From Bacillus sp. T3 (GTDB taxonomy: Bacteria > Bacillota > Bacilli > Bacillales > Cytobacillaceae), in contig NZ_CP137761.1 in assembly GCF_033449965.1 (NCBI RefSeq), positions 2,976,001 to 3,040,000 on the forward strand: a stretch of DNA of 64,000 nucleotides, written 5' to 3'. A program made the position numbers and the translations under genes. Position 1 is the stretch's first letter. Each line of letters begins with the position of its first letter. Shown here in pieces: positions 46,034-56,757 of the stretch. The notes beneath the pieces are model-generated. The model ran no database searches and was not told where the DNA came from. It saw only the letters and a list, made by a program, of their open reading frames with translations.

Positions 46034-46405
46034 ATGAAAATCATAACCATCATACTTCAAATATTGTTTATTCATATTTTCTTAATTCTTGGATCAATCT
46101 TAAAGAGTTTTGCTCCATTGCCGATTCCGGCATCGATGTATGGTCTCGTCTTACTTTTAGTCGCATTGTCGGTAAAAGTTATCAAACTTGAATGGATTGA
46201 ACAAGGAGGAAATTGGTTGTTAGCTGAATTACTATTGTTCTTTATTCCATCTGCAGTAGGAATCGTTAATTATGATGAAATCTTAAGTTGGCAAGGAATG
46301 AAAACCTTCTTTTTAATCGGACTTAGTACATTAATTGTCATTGGAGTTACCGCATATGTAGCGGATGCCTTCTATAAAATAAGCAAAAGAAGTGAAGCTA
46401 AATGA
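46034..46405 (+). CDS. cidA: Holin-like protein CidA/LrgA
   Basis: A 123-aa membrane protein with four hydrophobic spans. The segment LKSFAPLPIPASMYGLVLLL and LLFFIPSAVGIVNY are signatures of the CidA/LrgA family. It acts with CidB in control of autolysis or in transport of fermentation by-products such as pyruvate. The RBS AAAGGGAG precedes the ATG. It overlaps cidB by 4 bases (ATGA). Confidence 0.9.
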   Translation: MKIITIILQILFIHIFLILGSILKSFAPLPIPASMYGLVLLLVALSVKVIKLEWIEQGGNWLLAELLLFFIPSAVGIVNYDEILSWQGMKTFFLIGLSTLIVIGVTAYVADAFYKISKRSEAK

Positions 46406-47094
46406 TCTTTTTATTAACTACAGTTATAACGTATTTTATTTATCGAATCACAAAGAGCTATTATAAAAAATCGGCATTTCCACTTTTTCATCCATTACTA
46501 ATTTGTCCGATTATCATTATCCTTATATTAAGTGTTCTTCATTTCCCAGCTGATCGGTTTATCGGGGCATCAAAAGGACTAACGCATATGCTAGGTCCAG
46601 CTACCGTTGCTTTTGCGATCCCAATATATAAGCACTTTCATTTGATTAAAAAGAATTTAGTCATCATTTTGATTAGCATTACAGCTGGTAGCTTAGTTGC
46701 CATTTTTTCATCATTCGGATTATCCCTTATCTTTCATTTAAATCCTGAATTTCTAATAAGCGTGTTACCACGCTCGATTACAACACCGATTGCAATCGAG
46801 GTCTCTAAGGAAATTGGTGGCTTACCAACTTTAACGACCATTTTCGTCATCATTACTGGAATCATTGGTGGAATATTAGGGCCACTTGAACTCAAATGGA
46901 TGTCGATTCAATCCCCGATTGCTAAAGGACTTGCATTGGGTATGAGTGCTCATGGAGTGGGTACGACAAAAGCAATGGAATACGGAGAAACAGAAGCAAC
47001 CTTTTCAACCCTCGCTATGATATTTGCGGCTATCATTACATTAATATGGGCAAGTTCCTTTATTCCAGCTCTTATGAACATCGCTCACTTATAA
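46402..47094 (+). CDS. cidB: CidB/LrgB family membrane protein
   Basis: A 230-aa polytopic membrane protein. LGPATVAFAIPIYKHF, LPRSITTPIAIEVSKEIGG and GMSAHGVGTTKAMEYGE are conserved LrgB-family blocks. It is translationally coupled to cidA. A strong terminator follows. Confidence 0.92.
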   Translation: MIFLLTTVITYFIYRITKSYYKKSAFPLFHPLLICPIIIILILSVLHFPADRFIGASKGLTHMLGPATVAFAIPIYKHFHLIKKNLVIILISITAGSLVAIFSSFGLSLIFHLNPEFLISVLPRSITTPIAIEVSKEIGGLPTLTTIFVIITGIIGGILGPLELKWMSIQSPIAKGLALGMSAHGVGTTKAMEYGETEATFSTLAMIFAAIITLIWASSFIPALMNIAHL

Positions 47095-47100
47095 TATTTT

Positions 47101-47135
47101 GCTGCCCCCTCTATATATGAGGGGGCAGATTTTCT
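47101..47135 (+). terminator. Terminator of cidAB
   Basis: CTGCCCCCTC and GAGGGGGCAG form a perfect 10-bp stem followed by ATTTTC. Confidence 0.88.
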
Positions 47136-47259
47136 TTGAGCAACCCTTTTCCATTTTTTCGAAATATTAATTAAGATAGATATGTCAGATTTCATGTTTG
47201 TTTAAGAAAACTTAAATGGAGCATAAAATTAATCAATTTAGAAAGAAGTTGAATAGAAG

Positions 47260-48285
47260 ATGTCGAACAACACAAAAGCTGTTACAACAAAGAGACTAAA
47301 AAACATTCCATTTTCCGTTCTTGATCTTGCGCCCATTGTTGAAGGTGGGAACGCCACTGATGCTTTAAACAACACTCGTGACTTAGCCCAGCATGTAGAA
47401 AAATGGGGATATAAACGGTATTGGCTGGCTGAGCACCATAATATGCCAGGCATCGCGAGCTCTGCAACCTCCATCGTCATCGGTCATGTCGCTGCAGGTA
47501 CATCCTCTATTCGCGTCGGGTCAGGAGGAATCATGCTTCCAAATCATGCGTCACTCGTGATCGCAGAACAATTTGGAACACTTGATGCCCTCTTTCCAGG
47601 GAGAATCGATCTTGGTTTAGGACGTGCCCCTGGCACCGACCAAGTGACTGCACATGCTCTCAGAAGAGATTTGCGGCATGACGATTTTCCACAGCAATTG
47701 GCAGAACTTCGTGCCTATTTTAATCCCAAGCTTGCAGCAGAAACAATGTCTGTCCGTGCGATTCCGGGTGAAGGAGCGAACGTTCCAGTTTGGCTGCTTG
47801 GTTCTAGTGGTTACAGCGCGCGATTAGCTGGACAGCTCGGTCTTCCTTTTGCATTTGCCAGCCATTTCTCTCCTGAATATACCGTTCCTGCATTAGAGTT
47901 ATATCGAAGTAGCTTCCGACCATCTGATGTATTATCAGAGCCCTATGCGATGGTTGGTGTTAATGTTGTTGCTGCCGAAACAGATGAAAAAGCAAAAATT
48001 CTTGCAAGCTCCATGCAGCAACAGTTTTTGAATCTAATCAGAAATAAGCCAAGCAAGCTCTTACCACCGATTGAGAATATTGATGAGATTTCAACAGATT
48101 TTGAAAAATCGTTACTTTATGAACGACTCGCTACATCGATCATCGGCGGGCCTGAGACAGTAAAGGTAAAACTTGATAAGTTTCTAGAAACAACAGAAGC
48201 TAATGAAATAATGGTTAATACGCAAATTTATGACCATCAAGCCCGGTTGCGCTCTTATGAAATTGTTGCAGAGTTAACGAAGTGA
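47260..48285 (+). CDS. Luciferase-like (LLM class) flavin-dependent oxidoreductase
   Basis: A 341-aa TIM-barrel flavin monooxygenase-like protein, closest in feel to B. subtilis YwcH. YWLAEHHNMPGIASS near residue 48 and RIDLGLGRAPGTDQ near 107 mark the flavin pocket. GAAAGAAG precedes the ATG. A DapH-like gene follows after 36 bp, probably in one operon. Substrate unknown. Confidence 0.87.
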   Translation: MSNNTKAVTTKRLKNIPFSVLDLAPIVEGGNATDALNNTRDLAQHVEKWGYKRYWLAEHHNMPGIASSATSIVIGHVAAGTSSIRVGSGGIMLPNHASLVIAEQFGTLDALFPGRIDLGLGRAPGTDQVTAHALRRDLRHDDFPQQLAELRAYFNPKLAAETMSVRAIPGEGANVPVWLLGSSGYSARLAGQLGLPFAFASHFSPEYTVPALELYRSSFRPSDVLSEPYAMVGVNVVAAETDEKAKILASSMQQQFLNLIRNKPSKLLPPIENIDEISTDFEKSLLYERLATSIIGGPETVKVKLDKFLETTEANEIMVNTQIYDHQARLRSYEIVAELTK

Positions 48286-48321
48286 AAAAGCATGATAGAA
48301 ATTTTTGATTAGGAGTTTGAT

Positions 48322-48939
48322 ATGGAGAGTAACAGTATTGTCCAATTATTAAAAAATGCAAAAAAGAAAACTTTAGTAAAAGCATTTATTCAAGGTCGAC
48401 TGTCAGAAATCGATTTCGGGGAAGCGAGTAAGGTGATTCATTTCGGTGATGGCGGGATTGTGATTGGCGATTGGGGCGACATTAAAGCTGCAATTGATCA
48501 ACATTCCGATATTATTTCTGACTATTTCATCGAAACAGACCGTCGTAACTCATTAATCGATCTGTTAGACATTAAGGAGATAAATGCACGGATTGAGCCT
48601 GGTGCGATCATTCGCGAGGGAGTCATCATTGAAGATGATGCCGTAGTGATGATGGGAGCCTGTGTTAATATTGGAGCACATATTGGTGAAAAAACAATGA
48701 TTGACATGAACGCTGTGATTGGCGGTGGGGCGAAAATCGGGAAACGATGTCATATTGGAGCAGGAGTCGTCATTAAAGGAGTTATTTCCTCTCCCACTGC
48801 TTCACCGGTTATCATAGAAGATGATGTGATCATCGGTCCTAATGCCGTAATTATGGAGAGTGTAACGATTGGGAAGGGTGCAATCATTCGCGCTGGTGTT
48901 GTGGTCACGAAAAATGTTCGTAACGGTGAGGTACTCTGA
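48322..48939 (+). CDS. DapH-like tetrahydrodipicolinate N-acetyltransferase, C-terminally short
   Basis: A 205-aa left-handed beta-helix acyltransferase. It has NDRRNS-like TDRRNSLIDLLD, ARIEPGAIIREGV and MMGACVNIGAHIG, with hexapeptide repeats to the end, matching DapH of lysine synthesis. It lacks the last ~30 residues of the family (after VVVTKNV it ends RNGEVL); other frames do not restore them, so this is true shortening and not a simple indel. AGGAG lies before the ATG. Its pairing with an LLM oxidoreductase hints at a role beyond lysine. Confidence 0.75.
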   Translation: MESNSIVQLLKNAKKKTLVKAFIQGRLSEIDFGEASKVIHFGDGGIVIGDWGDIKAAIDQHSDIISDYFIETDRRNSLIDLLDIKEINARIEPGAIIREGVIIEDDAVVMMGACVNIGAHIGEKTMIDMNAVIGGGAKIGKRCHIGAGVVIKGVISSPTASPVIIEDDVIIGPNAVIMESVTIGKGAIIRAGVVVTKNVRNGEVL

Positions 48940-49034
48940 AAATAGGGTTTATATAGCTCCCACTAAAATGTCTCAACTCAGTTAAACTTACTGATTGATT
49001 TGCGCTTCAGCTGTTTTTTTGAAAAACTAACTGA

Positions 49035-49329
49035 TTTTACTTTTAAAAGAAGCTTTTTACTGTTTTCAATATTAATTTTTTACTAAAAAATAGCGTTTTT
49101 TGCTGAACTTAGCTTCATTTTTCAAAAAGAAAGCAATTTTATGCACACCAATGAGCTGATATGCATGTCTTTTTATGGATATGATCTAAGTACAAAAATT
49201 TATGATCCAACTTTTCAGATTTATGCACGACTTATTCATTTTATAATACAACTTTGAAAATTTATGATCGTTTAGTTGTGAATATGCACATGAAAATTAA
49301 TTTATGCTCACCCAAAGGCATATATGCTC
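49035..49329. repeat. 20-21-bp-period TATG(C/A)NC array (array 4)
   Basis: The word TATGCAC, TATGATC or TATGCTC starts at 49140, 49160, 49180, 49201, 49222, 49242 (as TATAATAC), 49263, 49283, 49303 and 49323: steps of 20 or 21 every time. Upstream, T-tracts ending in AC, GC or CA start at 49035, 49055, 49078, 49098 and 49119, nearly in the same phase. This equals two helical turns per step. No frame; the 470-bp gap holds nothing else. Confidence 0.85.
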
Positions 49330-49409
49330 ATTTTGTAGATAAACCACGGTTCTACTAACAACATCAACTTACTAACAAGAGCTTGAGATCAAATGATCCA
49401 AGCTCTTGT

Positions 49410-49772
49410 TTAAATCAGAATATATCCTAACCACGCAGACATAATCCCAATGATAACAGATACTGCTACATAAAATACCGCTAATTTTATTTTTTGATTA
49501 TGGATTAAGGTGATAGTCTCATAACCAAAGGTAGAAAACGTTGTATAGGCACCACAAAAACCAACCCCTGCAAACAACCAAAGCGCTTCATTGATAGAAT
49601 AGTTTTGATAAAGATGAGCTAACAATCCAAGAATAAAGGAACCGGTAATATTTATAATCCATGTTCCAAGTGGAAAAGGACTCCATTTACTATTTTTATT
49701 ATTGATGTAGCCACCTAATAAGTATCTTGTAGCTGCCCCTAATGAGCCACCAAATCCGATTAACCAAATCAT
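49410..49772 (-). CDS. crcB: Fluoride channel protein CrcB/Fluc (second of pair)
   Basis: A 120-aa, four-helix fluoride channel subunit. GGSLGAATRYLLGGY, TWIINITGSFILG and AYTTFSTFGYE are the conserved pore blocks (Asn and the Phe-box). It overlaps its partner by 4 bases. Paired small crcB genes usually form heterodimers that export fluoride. Confidence 0.93.
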   Translation of the reverse strand: MIWLIGFGGSLGAATRYLLGGYINNKNSKWSPFPLGTWIINITGSFILGLLAHLYQNYSINEALWLFAGVGFCGAYTTFSTFGYETITLIHNQKIKLAVFYVAVSVIIGIMSAWLGYILI

Positions 49773-50155
49773 ACTGTACCGCCTTCATGTCTTCTGGATT
49801 TTGCAATTCTCCAGCCAATATAACTCATACCTAAACCAACAAAAATGGATAATAGCACATAGATTACTGCTTGAAAAATAAAATCCTTTTGGAGTAATCG
49901 TAACGTCTCAACAGAAAAGGTTGAAAAAGTTGTAAAAGCCCCGGTGAAACCCGTTCCAATTAACAGGGTTAATTCCGGATTAACCTTTTTCTTGATGCTA
50001 CCAAAGGTTAGAAACCAGCCGAGAAAAAAGCACCCAAGTATATTAATGATTAACGTACCAATAGGAAATCCATTATCAGCATTTAACCATTCTCCTAATG
50101 CAAACCGGCAAATTGCACCAAAAAATCCACCTAACATAACAAATATTAATTTCAT
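49769..50155 (-). CDS. crcB: Fluoride channel protein CrcB/Fluc (first of pair)
   Basis: A 128-aa partner of the next gene, with GGFFGAICRFALGEW, TLIINILGCFFLG and AFTTFSTFSVE. AGAGGTG precedes the ATG. I looked for a fluoride riboswitch upstream and found none. Confidence 0.93.
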   Translation of the reverse strand: MKLIFVMLGGFFGAICRFALGEWLNADNGFPIGTLIINILGCFFLGWFLTFGSIKKKVNPELTLLIGTGFTGAFTTFSTFSVETLRLLQKDFIFQAVIYVLLSIFVGLGMSYIGWRIAKSRRHEGGTV

Positions 50156-50278
50156 ACTATAACACCTCTTTAATTGACCAAACCTATTTACCTATCATAT
50201 TATCTATCGATAAAAAAAACTATCCTCTCACATAATTTTTACTAAATCAGTAAACCACAATTAAAGCCAATATAAAAT

Positions 50279-50306
50279 GACGTGTGCAAACATAATTGCA
50301 CACGCC
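50279..50306 (-). terminator. Terminator of the glutamate synthase operon
   Basis: CGTGTGCA and TGCACACG are perfect arms around an 8-base loop, 35 bases after the small-subunit stop; the minus-strand tail is ATTTTAT. Confidence 0.8.
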
Positions 50307-50340
50307 ATTCCCGATTCTTATATGATTAATACCCCAATAT

Positions 50341-51825
50341 TTACGGCAAATTTGAGCTGCCCATCAAGTAACGGTCAACCTCGCGTGCTACTTCACGGCC
50401 TTCGTTAATCGCCCAGACAATTAAGCTTTGGCCGCGTCTGACATCGCCAGCTGCAAACACACCTTCTACATTCGTAGTAAATTCCCCATATTCTGCTTTT
50501 ACTTTGCAGTTTACTGTTTCTAATGCAAACTGAGTAAGCAGCCCTTGTTCTGGTCCTTCAAAACCAATCGCAATCAATACAAGCTGCGCTGGCCATACTT
50601 TTTCCGTCCCTGGTATTTCGTTAAAGAGTACATTTCCGTTCTCATCAACGGTTTTTTCCATTTGAATTGTGTGTAATTCTTTAACTTGACCCAGTTCATC
50701 AGCAACGATTTTCTTTGTTTGAATACAATATTGGCGTGGATCGCCACCGAAAGTAGCTTCAGCTTCCTTATGTGCGTAATCAATTGTAAAGACCTGAGGC
50801 TGTTCAGGCCACATATTGTCTGCATCACGTGAGCCGGGAAGCTTTGGATGCTTACCAAATTGCACGACGCTGTTGCAGCCTTGGCGAAGAGCTGTCGCCA
50901 TGCAGTCAGCACCAGTATCACCGCCACCAATGACAATGACATCCTTACCGGCTGCGTCAATCAAACCACCATCAGCATAATTGGAATCTAATAAGCTTTT
51001 CGTTGTTTGGGTTAAATAGTCCATTGCAAAATGGATACCATTAGCGTTGCGACCTTCCAAGACAAGATCCCTTTGCTTTTGTGCACCAATTGCAATGATT
51101 ACTGAATCATACTGTGCTTGAAGCTCAGCAGCAGTAATGTCCTTGCCAACCTCTGTGTTTGTGACGAATTCAATTTCCTCTTGCGCTAACAGATTAACAC
51201 GACGCTCCACGACATCTTTTTCAAGTTTCATATTAGGGATTCCGTACATGAGCAAGCCACCTGCACGATCGTCCTTCTCAAATACCGTGACACGGTGACC
51301 TGCTTGATTTAATTGATCAGCAGCTGCTAACCCTGCTGGTCCTGATCCGATAACGGCAACCTTTTTACCTGTACGTACTGCTGGAATTCTTGGTTTTACC
51401 CAACCTTCCGCAAACCCTTTATCAATAATAGCTCGCTCGATATTCTTAATCGCAACAGCAGGCTCATCAGTGAGATTTACAGTACAGGATCCTTCACATG
51501 GAGCTGGACAAACACGTCCAGTGAACTCCGGAAAATTATTCGTTTTAAGTAAGCGGTCCAACGCCTCTTGCCATCTTCCTTGGTAAACTAAATCATTCCA
51601 TTCCGGAATCAAATTGTGGATCGGACAGCCTGACGTTAAACCTTTTATCTCCATACCCATATGACAGAAAGGAGTCCCGCAATCCATGCAGCGTGCTCCT
51701 TGTCTCATTAATGTTTCATCGGAGAAAGGGGTAGAATATTCATTCCAATCGGCAAGACGCGTTTTCGGATTTCGTTCCTTCGCTTCTTCACGAGCATATT
51801 CTAAAAATCCAGTTGCTTTTCCCAT
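50341..51825 (-). CDS. gltB: Glutamate synthase, small (beta) subunit
   Basis: Brings NADPH electrons to the large subunit. The 494-aa protein has an N-terminal Fe-S region (CMDCGTPFC near residue 47 and CPAPCEGSC near 105). FAD- and NADPH-binding GxGxxG motifs follow (VIGSGPAGLAAADQLNQAG and VIGGGDTGADCMATALRQG). ATG 51825 follows AAAGGAGAG; longer starts lack support. It lies 16 bp after the large-subunit frame end. In B. subtilis this subunit is named GltB (GltD in E. coli). Confidence 0.93.
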   Translation of the reverse strand: MGKATGFLEYAREEAKERNPKTRLADWNEYSTPFSDETLMRQGARCMDCGTPFCHMGMEIKGLTSGCPIHNLIPEWNDLVYQGRWQEALDRLLKTNNFPEFTGRVCPAPCEGSCTVNLTDEPAVAIKNIERAIIDKGFAEGWVKPRIPAVRTGKKVAVIGSGPAGLAAADQLNQAGHRVTVFEKDDRAGGLLMYGIPNMKLEKDVVERRVNLLAQEEIEFVTNTEVGKDITAAELQAQYDSVIIAIGAQKQRDLVLEGRNANGIHFAMDYLTQTTKSLLDSNYADGGLIDAAGKDVIVIGGGDTGADCMATALRQGCNSVVQFGKHPKLPGSRDADNMWPEQPQVFTIDYAHKEAEATFGGDPRQYCIQTKKIVADELGQVKELHTIQMEKTVDENGNVLFNEIPGTEKVWPAQLVLIAIGFEGPEQGLLTQFALETVNCKVKAEYGEFTTNVEGVFAAGDVRRGQSLIVWAINEGREVAREVDRYLMGSSNLP

Positions 51826-51841
51826 TTTCCTCTCTCCTTTC

Positions 51842-54800
51842 TTATTTACTACCTGCTTCAAGTAATTCTTTTTCAACAGAAGGTGCTTTTTGTTGCTTAA
51901 CATTCGCTTCAAATGCTTTCATAACGGCCTCTTCGTCAGATAAGCCAATTGCCTGTTGTTGTTCAATTTGCGCCATCATTCGTCTGTAGTCCTTTGGAAT
52001 GACTTTTAAAAACCTTCCAACATTGCCAGACCAATTATTTAACACGTAATCGGCAAGTGGGCTTCCGGATATTGATGATGCTTCAGGACTAATTGCTTTA
52101 CAGCATTTATCTCATTTATATCAGTAAGTGTCTCAAAATCGATCATTTCATCATTGCACAGTGCTTTTGTTTCTTCGTGATTATCTGTAAGCAAGTAAGC
52201 AATACCACCAGACATGCCGGCACCGAAGTTTTTACCAATTGCACCCAGCACGACGACACGGCCTCCTGTCATATATTCACAGCCGTGATCTCCTAGACCT
52301 TCCACTACAGCATCTCCGCCACTATTACGAACACAGAAGCGCTCGCCAGCTCGACCATTAATAAATGCTTCTCCACTCGTTGCCCCATATAAGGCAATAT
52401 TTCCAGCAATTACGTTTTCTGCAGAATCGAGCGATAATTCTTCTGGAGCAGAAACGATAATTTTTCCACCAGAAAGTCCCTTGCCAACATAATCATTTGC
52501 GTCACCAGGTTAAGTACATCGTCATGCCATTCGGGATAAACGCACCAAAGCTTTGACCAGCAGAGCCTGTAAAGCGAAGGCTAATCGTATCTTCTGGTAA
52601 TCCTTCTTCGCCATACTTTTTCGAGATTTCGCTACCAACAATTGTTCCAACGACACGATCAATATTTTTAATCGTAAAGCTTTCATCGATTTTTGCGCCA
52701 CTTTCTAATGCTTCTTTCACGGCAGGCAAAATCTTTCGCATATCTAAGGATTTTTCAATTTTATGATCCTGCGGCGTACTGAATGTACGAGGACCTTCTG
52801 TCTGATGTAACAGTGCTTTTAAATCCAGATGCTGAGCTTTCCAATGGTTTTGTGCTCGTTCACTCACTTTTAGCACATCGGTACGCCCGACCATTTCCTC
52901 AACAGATCGGAAGCCAAGCGTTGCCATCATCTCACGAACTTCTTGAGCAACAAACATAAAGTAATTCACAATATAATCTGGATCACCCGCAAATTTTCTG
53001 CGCAATTCCGGATTTTGTGTGGCTACTCCAACTGGACAGGTATCCAAATGACAGGCACGCATCATGACACAGCCAAGTACTACAAGTGGTGCTGTTGCAA
53101 AACCGAACTCCTCTGCACCTAGTAATGCTGCCATAACGACATCACGGCCGGTCATTAATTTACCGTCCGTTTCTAGAACAACACGGTCACGCAAGCTATT
53201 TAACATCAAGGTTTGATGAGCTTCTGCTAAGCCAAGCTCCCATGGAAGTCCTGTATGTTTAATACTTGTCTTTGGTGAGGCACCTGTTCCACCATCATAA
53301 CCACTGATAACGATGACATCAGCCGCTCCTTTTGCCACACCCGCTGCGATCGTTCCAACGCCTGCTTTTGACACAAGCTTTACACTAATACGTGCATCAC
53401 GATTAGCATTTTTCATATCGTGAATCAATTGAGCCAAATCCTCAATTGAATAAATATCATGATGCGGTGGTGGTGAAATTAAACCAACTCCCGGTGTCGA
53501 ACCACGAACCTCTGCGACCCAAGGATATACCTTGTTCCCTGGAAGCTGACCACCCTCTCCAGGCTTAGCTCCTTGAGCCATCTTAATTTGAAGCTCATCA
53601 GCATTAACTAGATAGTGGCTCTTAACCCCAAACCGGCCAGAGGCAATCTGCTTGATCGCACTGCGGCGAGAATCACCATTGGCATCTGGAATGTAGCGAG
53701 CAGGATTTTCTCCACCTTCACCGCTGTTGCTTTTCGCTCCAAGACGATTCATGGCAATCGCTAATGCTTCGTGAGCTTCTTGGCTTAAAGAACCAAATGA
53801 CATCGCCCCTGTTTTAAAGCGGCGCACAATGGATTCGACGGACTCAACTTCATCAATCGATATAGCTTGACGCTCTTCATCAAAAGAGAACAAATTTCGC
53901 AAAAAGCCCATACGCTCTTCATTCGCAGCCACAGAAAACTGCTTGTATAACTCGTAATCATTTTTACGTGTTGACAGCTGTAATGTATGAATGGTTTTAG
54001 GATTAAATGCATGGTGTTCTCCATTTTTTCTCCACTGAAAATCACTACCTGAATCGAGCGTATCATCAATAGTATCTGCATATGCTTCTTGATGACGTAA
54101 CAACGCTTCTTTAGAGACAATATCCAATTCAATTCCACCAAGTTGTGATGCTGTACCGCTAAAATATTGTTCAATTAGATTAGCACCTAGGCCTACGGCT
54201 TCAAAGATTTGGGCTCCACGATAGCTTTGTACCGTCGAAATACCCATTTTGGACATGACCTTAACAACACCCTCTGTTACGGCCTTTATATATTTTTCAA
54301 CGGCTTGTGGATAATTTAACGCCAAAACTCCATCAGCGATGGACTTTTTAAACGTTTCAAACACAAGATAAGGATTAATAGCATCAACGCCATAGCCAAG
54401 TAATGCAGCAAAGTGATGAACCTCTCTCGTTTCTCCTGATTCAACAATAATACTAACCTCAGTTCGACTGCCTCGGCGAACAAGATGCTGATGTAACGCA
54501 CTTGCAGCCAGTAAAACTGGTATTGCCGCTTTTTCCTCCGTCATATTCCGATCAGATAAAATAAGGAGCTTCGTTCCTTGCGTAATTGCTTGCTCAGCTT
54601 CCTCACAAATTTCTTCTAAACGAGCACCCAAATCATCAGTAAACAAGCTTTCTAAAATATGGCTTGTAAAATCAGAAGGTACTCCTGTTTTTAGTTGCTG
54701 GAGCTGATCATTAGACAATACGAACGTATCAAGTTCAATTCGGCGCGCATTTTCTGCGTTCGGATGAAGAAGATTTCCCTCAGCTCCAAGTAAAGTCATC

Positions 54801-56407
54801 GTAGATGTAACAATGTGCTCTCGAATCGCATCAATTGGCGGGTTCGTTACTTGGGCAAATGATTGTTTAAAGTAATTAAATAAGGATTGTGGACGATCCG
54901 ATAAAACTGCTAAAGGGGTATCGGTCCCCATCGATCCAAGTGGATCCTTTCCTTCTGTTACGACTGGAATTAAATATTTATTGATGTCCTCATGAGTGTA
55001 ACCAAACGCCTTTTTACGCACACGAAGATCCAATAGTGGCTCAAGTTCGGTTTCTTGGATTGAGTCACTTAATTTCACAAGGTGCCCATCAAGCCATTGC
55101 TGATAGGGTTGAGCCTGAGCCATTTCCGACTTTATTTCCTCATCCGAAATAATTCTTCCTTGCTCTAAGTCGATTAATAGCATTTTCCCAGGACTTAATC
55201 TTTCTTTATATAAAACATTATCATCCTCAACATCAATCACGCCTACCTCTGATGAAAGAATAATATAATCATCTTTCGTGACATAGTAGCGTGCAGGTCG
55301 TAAACCATTACGATCTAAAATCGCTCCAATTTGTTTCCCGTTTGTAAACGAAATCGCAGTTGGGCCATCCCATGGCTCCATTAATGAGCTATGATATTGA
55401 TAAAATGCACGCTTTTCATCTGAAATGTGCGGGTTTTCAGTCCATGGTTCTGGAATTAACATCATCGCTGTGTGGGCCGGTGACCGTCCAGCTAAAACGA
55501 AAAATTCAAAAGCATTATCAAGCATGGATGAATCACTACCAGTTGTATCCAATACCGGAAGGACTTTATGTAAGTCATTTCCGAATGCTTCAGATACAAA
55601 TTGCTGTTCACGGGCATTCATCCAGTTTATATTGCCGCGTAATGTATTGATTTCACCATTGTGAATCAAATAACGATTTGGATGTGCTCGTTCCCAGCTT
55701 GGGAATGTGTTTGTACTAAAGCGCGAATGAACTAATGCAAAAGCCGATACAAACGATTCATTCTGCAAGTCAAGATAAAATGCATCCACTTGTTCAGGAG
55801 TTAACAATCCTTTATATACGATCGTTTGCGAAGAAAGGCTTGCAAAATAAAAACGCGCTTCTCTTTCTTGAGCAAAAAATTCTACTTGTTTTCGGATGAT
55901 ATATAGCTTACGTTCAAAAGCAAGATCATCCGTTAAGTCAGAGTTGGCACCGATAAACACCTGTCGAATAAAAGGTTTACTTTCCTTTCCTACTTTTCCT
56001 AATTTTTCGACATTTACAGGCACAGTTCTCCACCCTAGTAATGTTTGTCCTTCAAACACTACAAGATTATTAATATAATCTTCTATTTCATTCCTTGATT
56101 GATCATCATTGGTAAAAAAAATCATTCCGACACCGTAGCGTCCCTTTGCAGGTAAATTTAGCTCCGGACATTCATTTTTAAAATATGCATCTGGAATTTG
56201 CACCATAATTCCAGCACCGTCTCCAGTTAGTGGGTCACTCCCCTGGCCACCACGATGGTCGAGTTTACAAAGCATTTGAAGCCCTTGTTTCACTATTTCA
56301 TGCGAAGCGTTTCCTTTAAGATTCGCGTATAAGCCGATTCCACATGCATCGTGTTCGAACTCTGGACGGTAGAGACCTTGTGCTAATGGAAATTGATTAT
56401 TCGACAT
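51842..56407 (-). pseudogene. gltA: Glutamate synthase large (alpha) subunit, two indels near the 3' end
   Basis: The large subunit makes glutamate from glutamine and 2-oxoglutarate. ATG 56407 (after GGGGAG) leads to the amidotransferase Cys in HDACGIG. The FMN and 3Fe-4S region (CHLDTCPVGVATQNP) is intact. The frame breaks after about 1,300 residues at 52507, where an extra base turns ACC-GGT into ACC-T-GGT. A base is also missing near 52068 (TAT-CCGGA, expected TAT-NCC-GGA). With both fixed the protein is about 1,520 aa, ending with NNWSGNVGRFLKVIPKDY and FEANVKQQ, as in B. subtilis GltA. The clean rescue suggests assembly error. Confidence 0.9.
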
Positions 56408-56638
56408 TATTTCTCCCCGTTTCACTATATTTCTCCAAATTATTTTCATAAACATATACTATCTGTTAAAATTTATATTAACAATATATAATTTCGATAG
56501 AATTGTTCTCAAAACGAGATATATAGAAGTAGTTCAACTTTACTAGAAATCTATTTAACAACGTAATCGCTTTCAAAATAAACATAATTCCATCACAATT
56601 TTATTTTTCGACAAAAAGAAATATAATTCGATTTGTGG

Positions 56639-56676
56639 TATAATGAATATGTTACCAACTTTTATGACCTGGTAAC
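56639..56676 (+). promoter_or_regulatory. Promoter -10 and operator of the nitronate monooxygenase gene
   Basis: TATAAT (56639-56644) is followed at once by the dyad GTTACCA (56651-56657) / TGGTAAC (56670-56676) with a 12-base gap. A dyad over the start site suggests a repressor. No regulator gene is adjacent. Confidence 0.55.
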
Positions 56677-56757
56677 AATTGCTATATCATTAAGAAAATA
56701 AATGTACTATTGTTAAACAGGATTCAAATTTATTTATTTATTTTGAAAAGGGGTATT

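Noticed and set aside
48940..49034. Frameshift of the DapH-like gene
   Set aside because: Neither alternative frame after 48915 encodes the missing family tail, so the gene is truly short.
49140..49329. The 20-bp array as CRISPR or iterons of an origin
   Set aside because: The repeated word is only about 7 bases, the spacers are too short for CRISPR, and no replication gene is near.
50156..50330. Fluoride riboswitch before the crcB pair
   Set aside because: The conserved core blocks of that riboswitch were not found on the minus strand.
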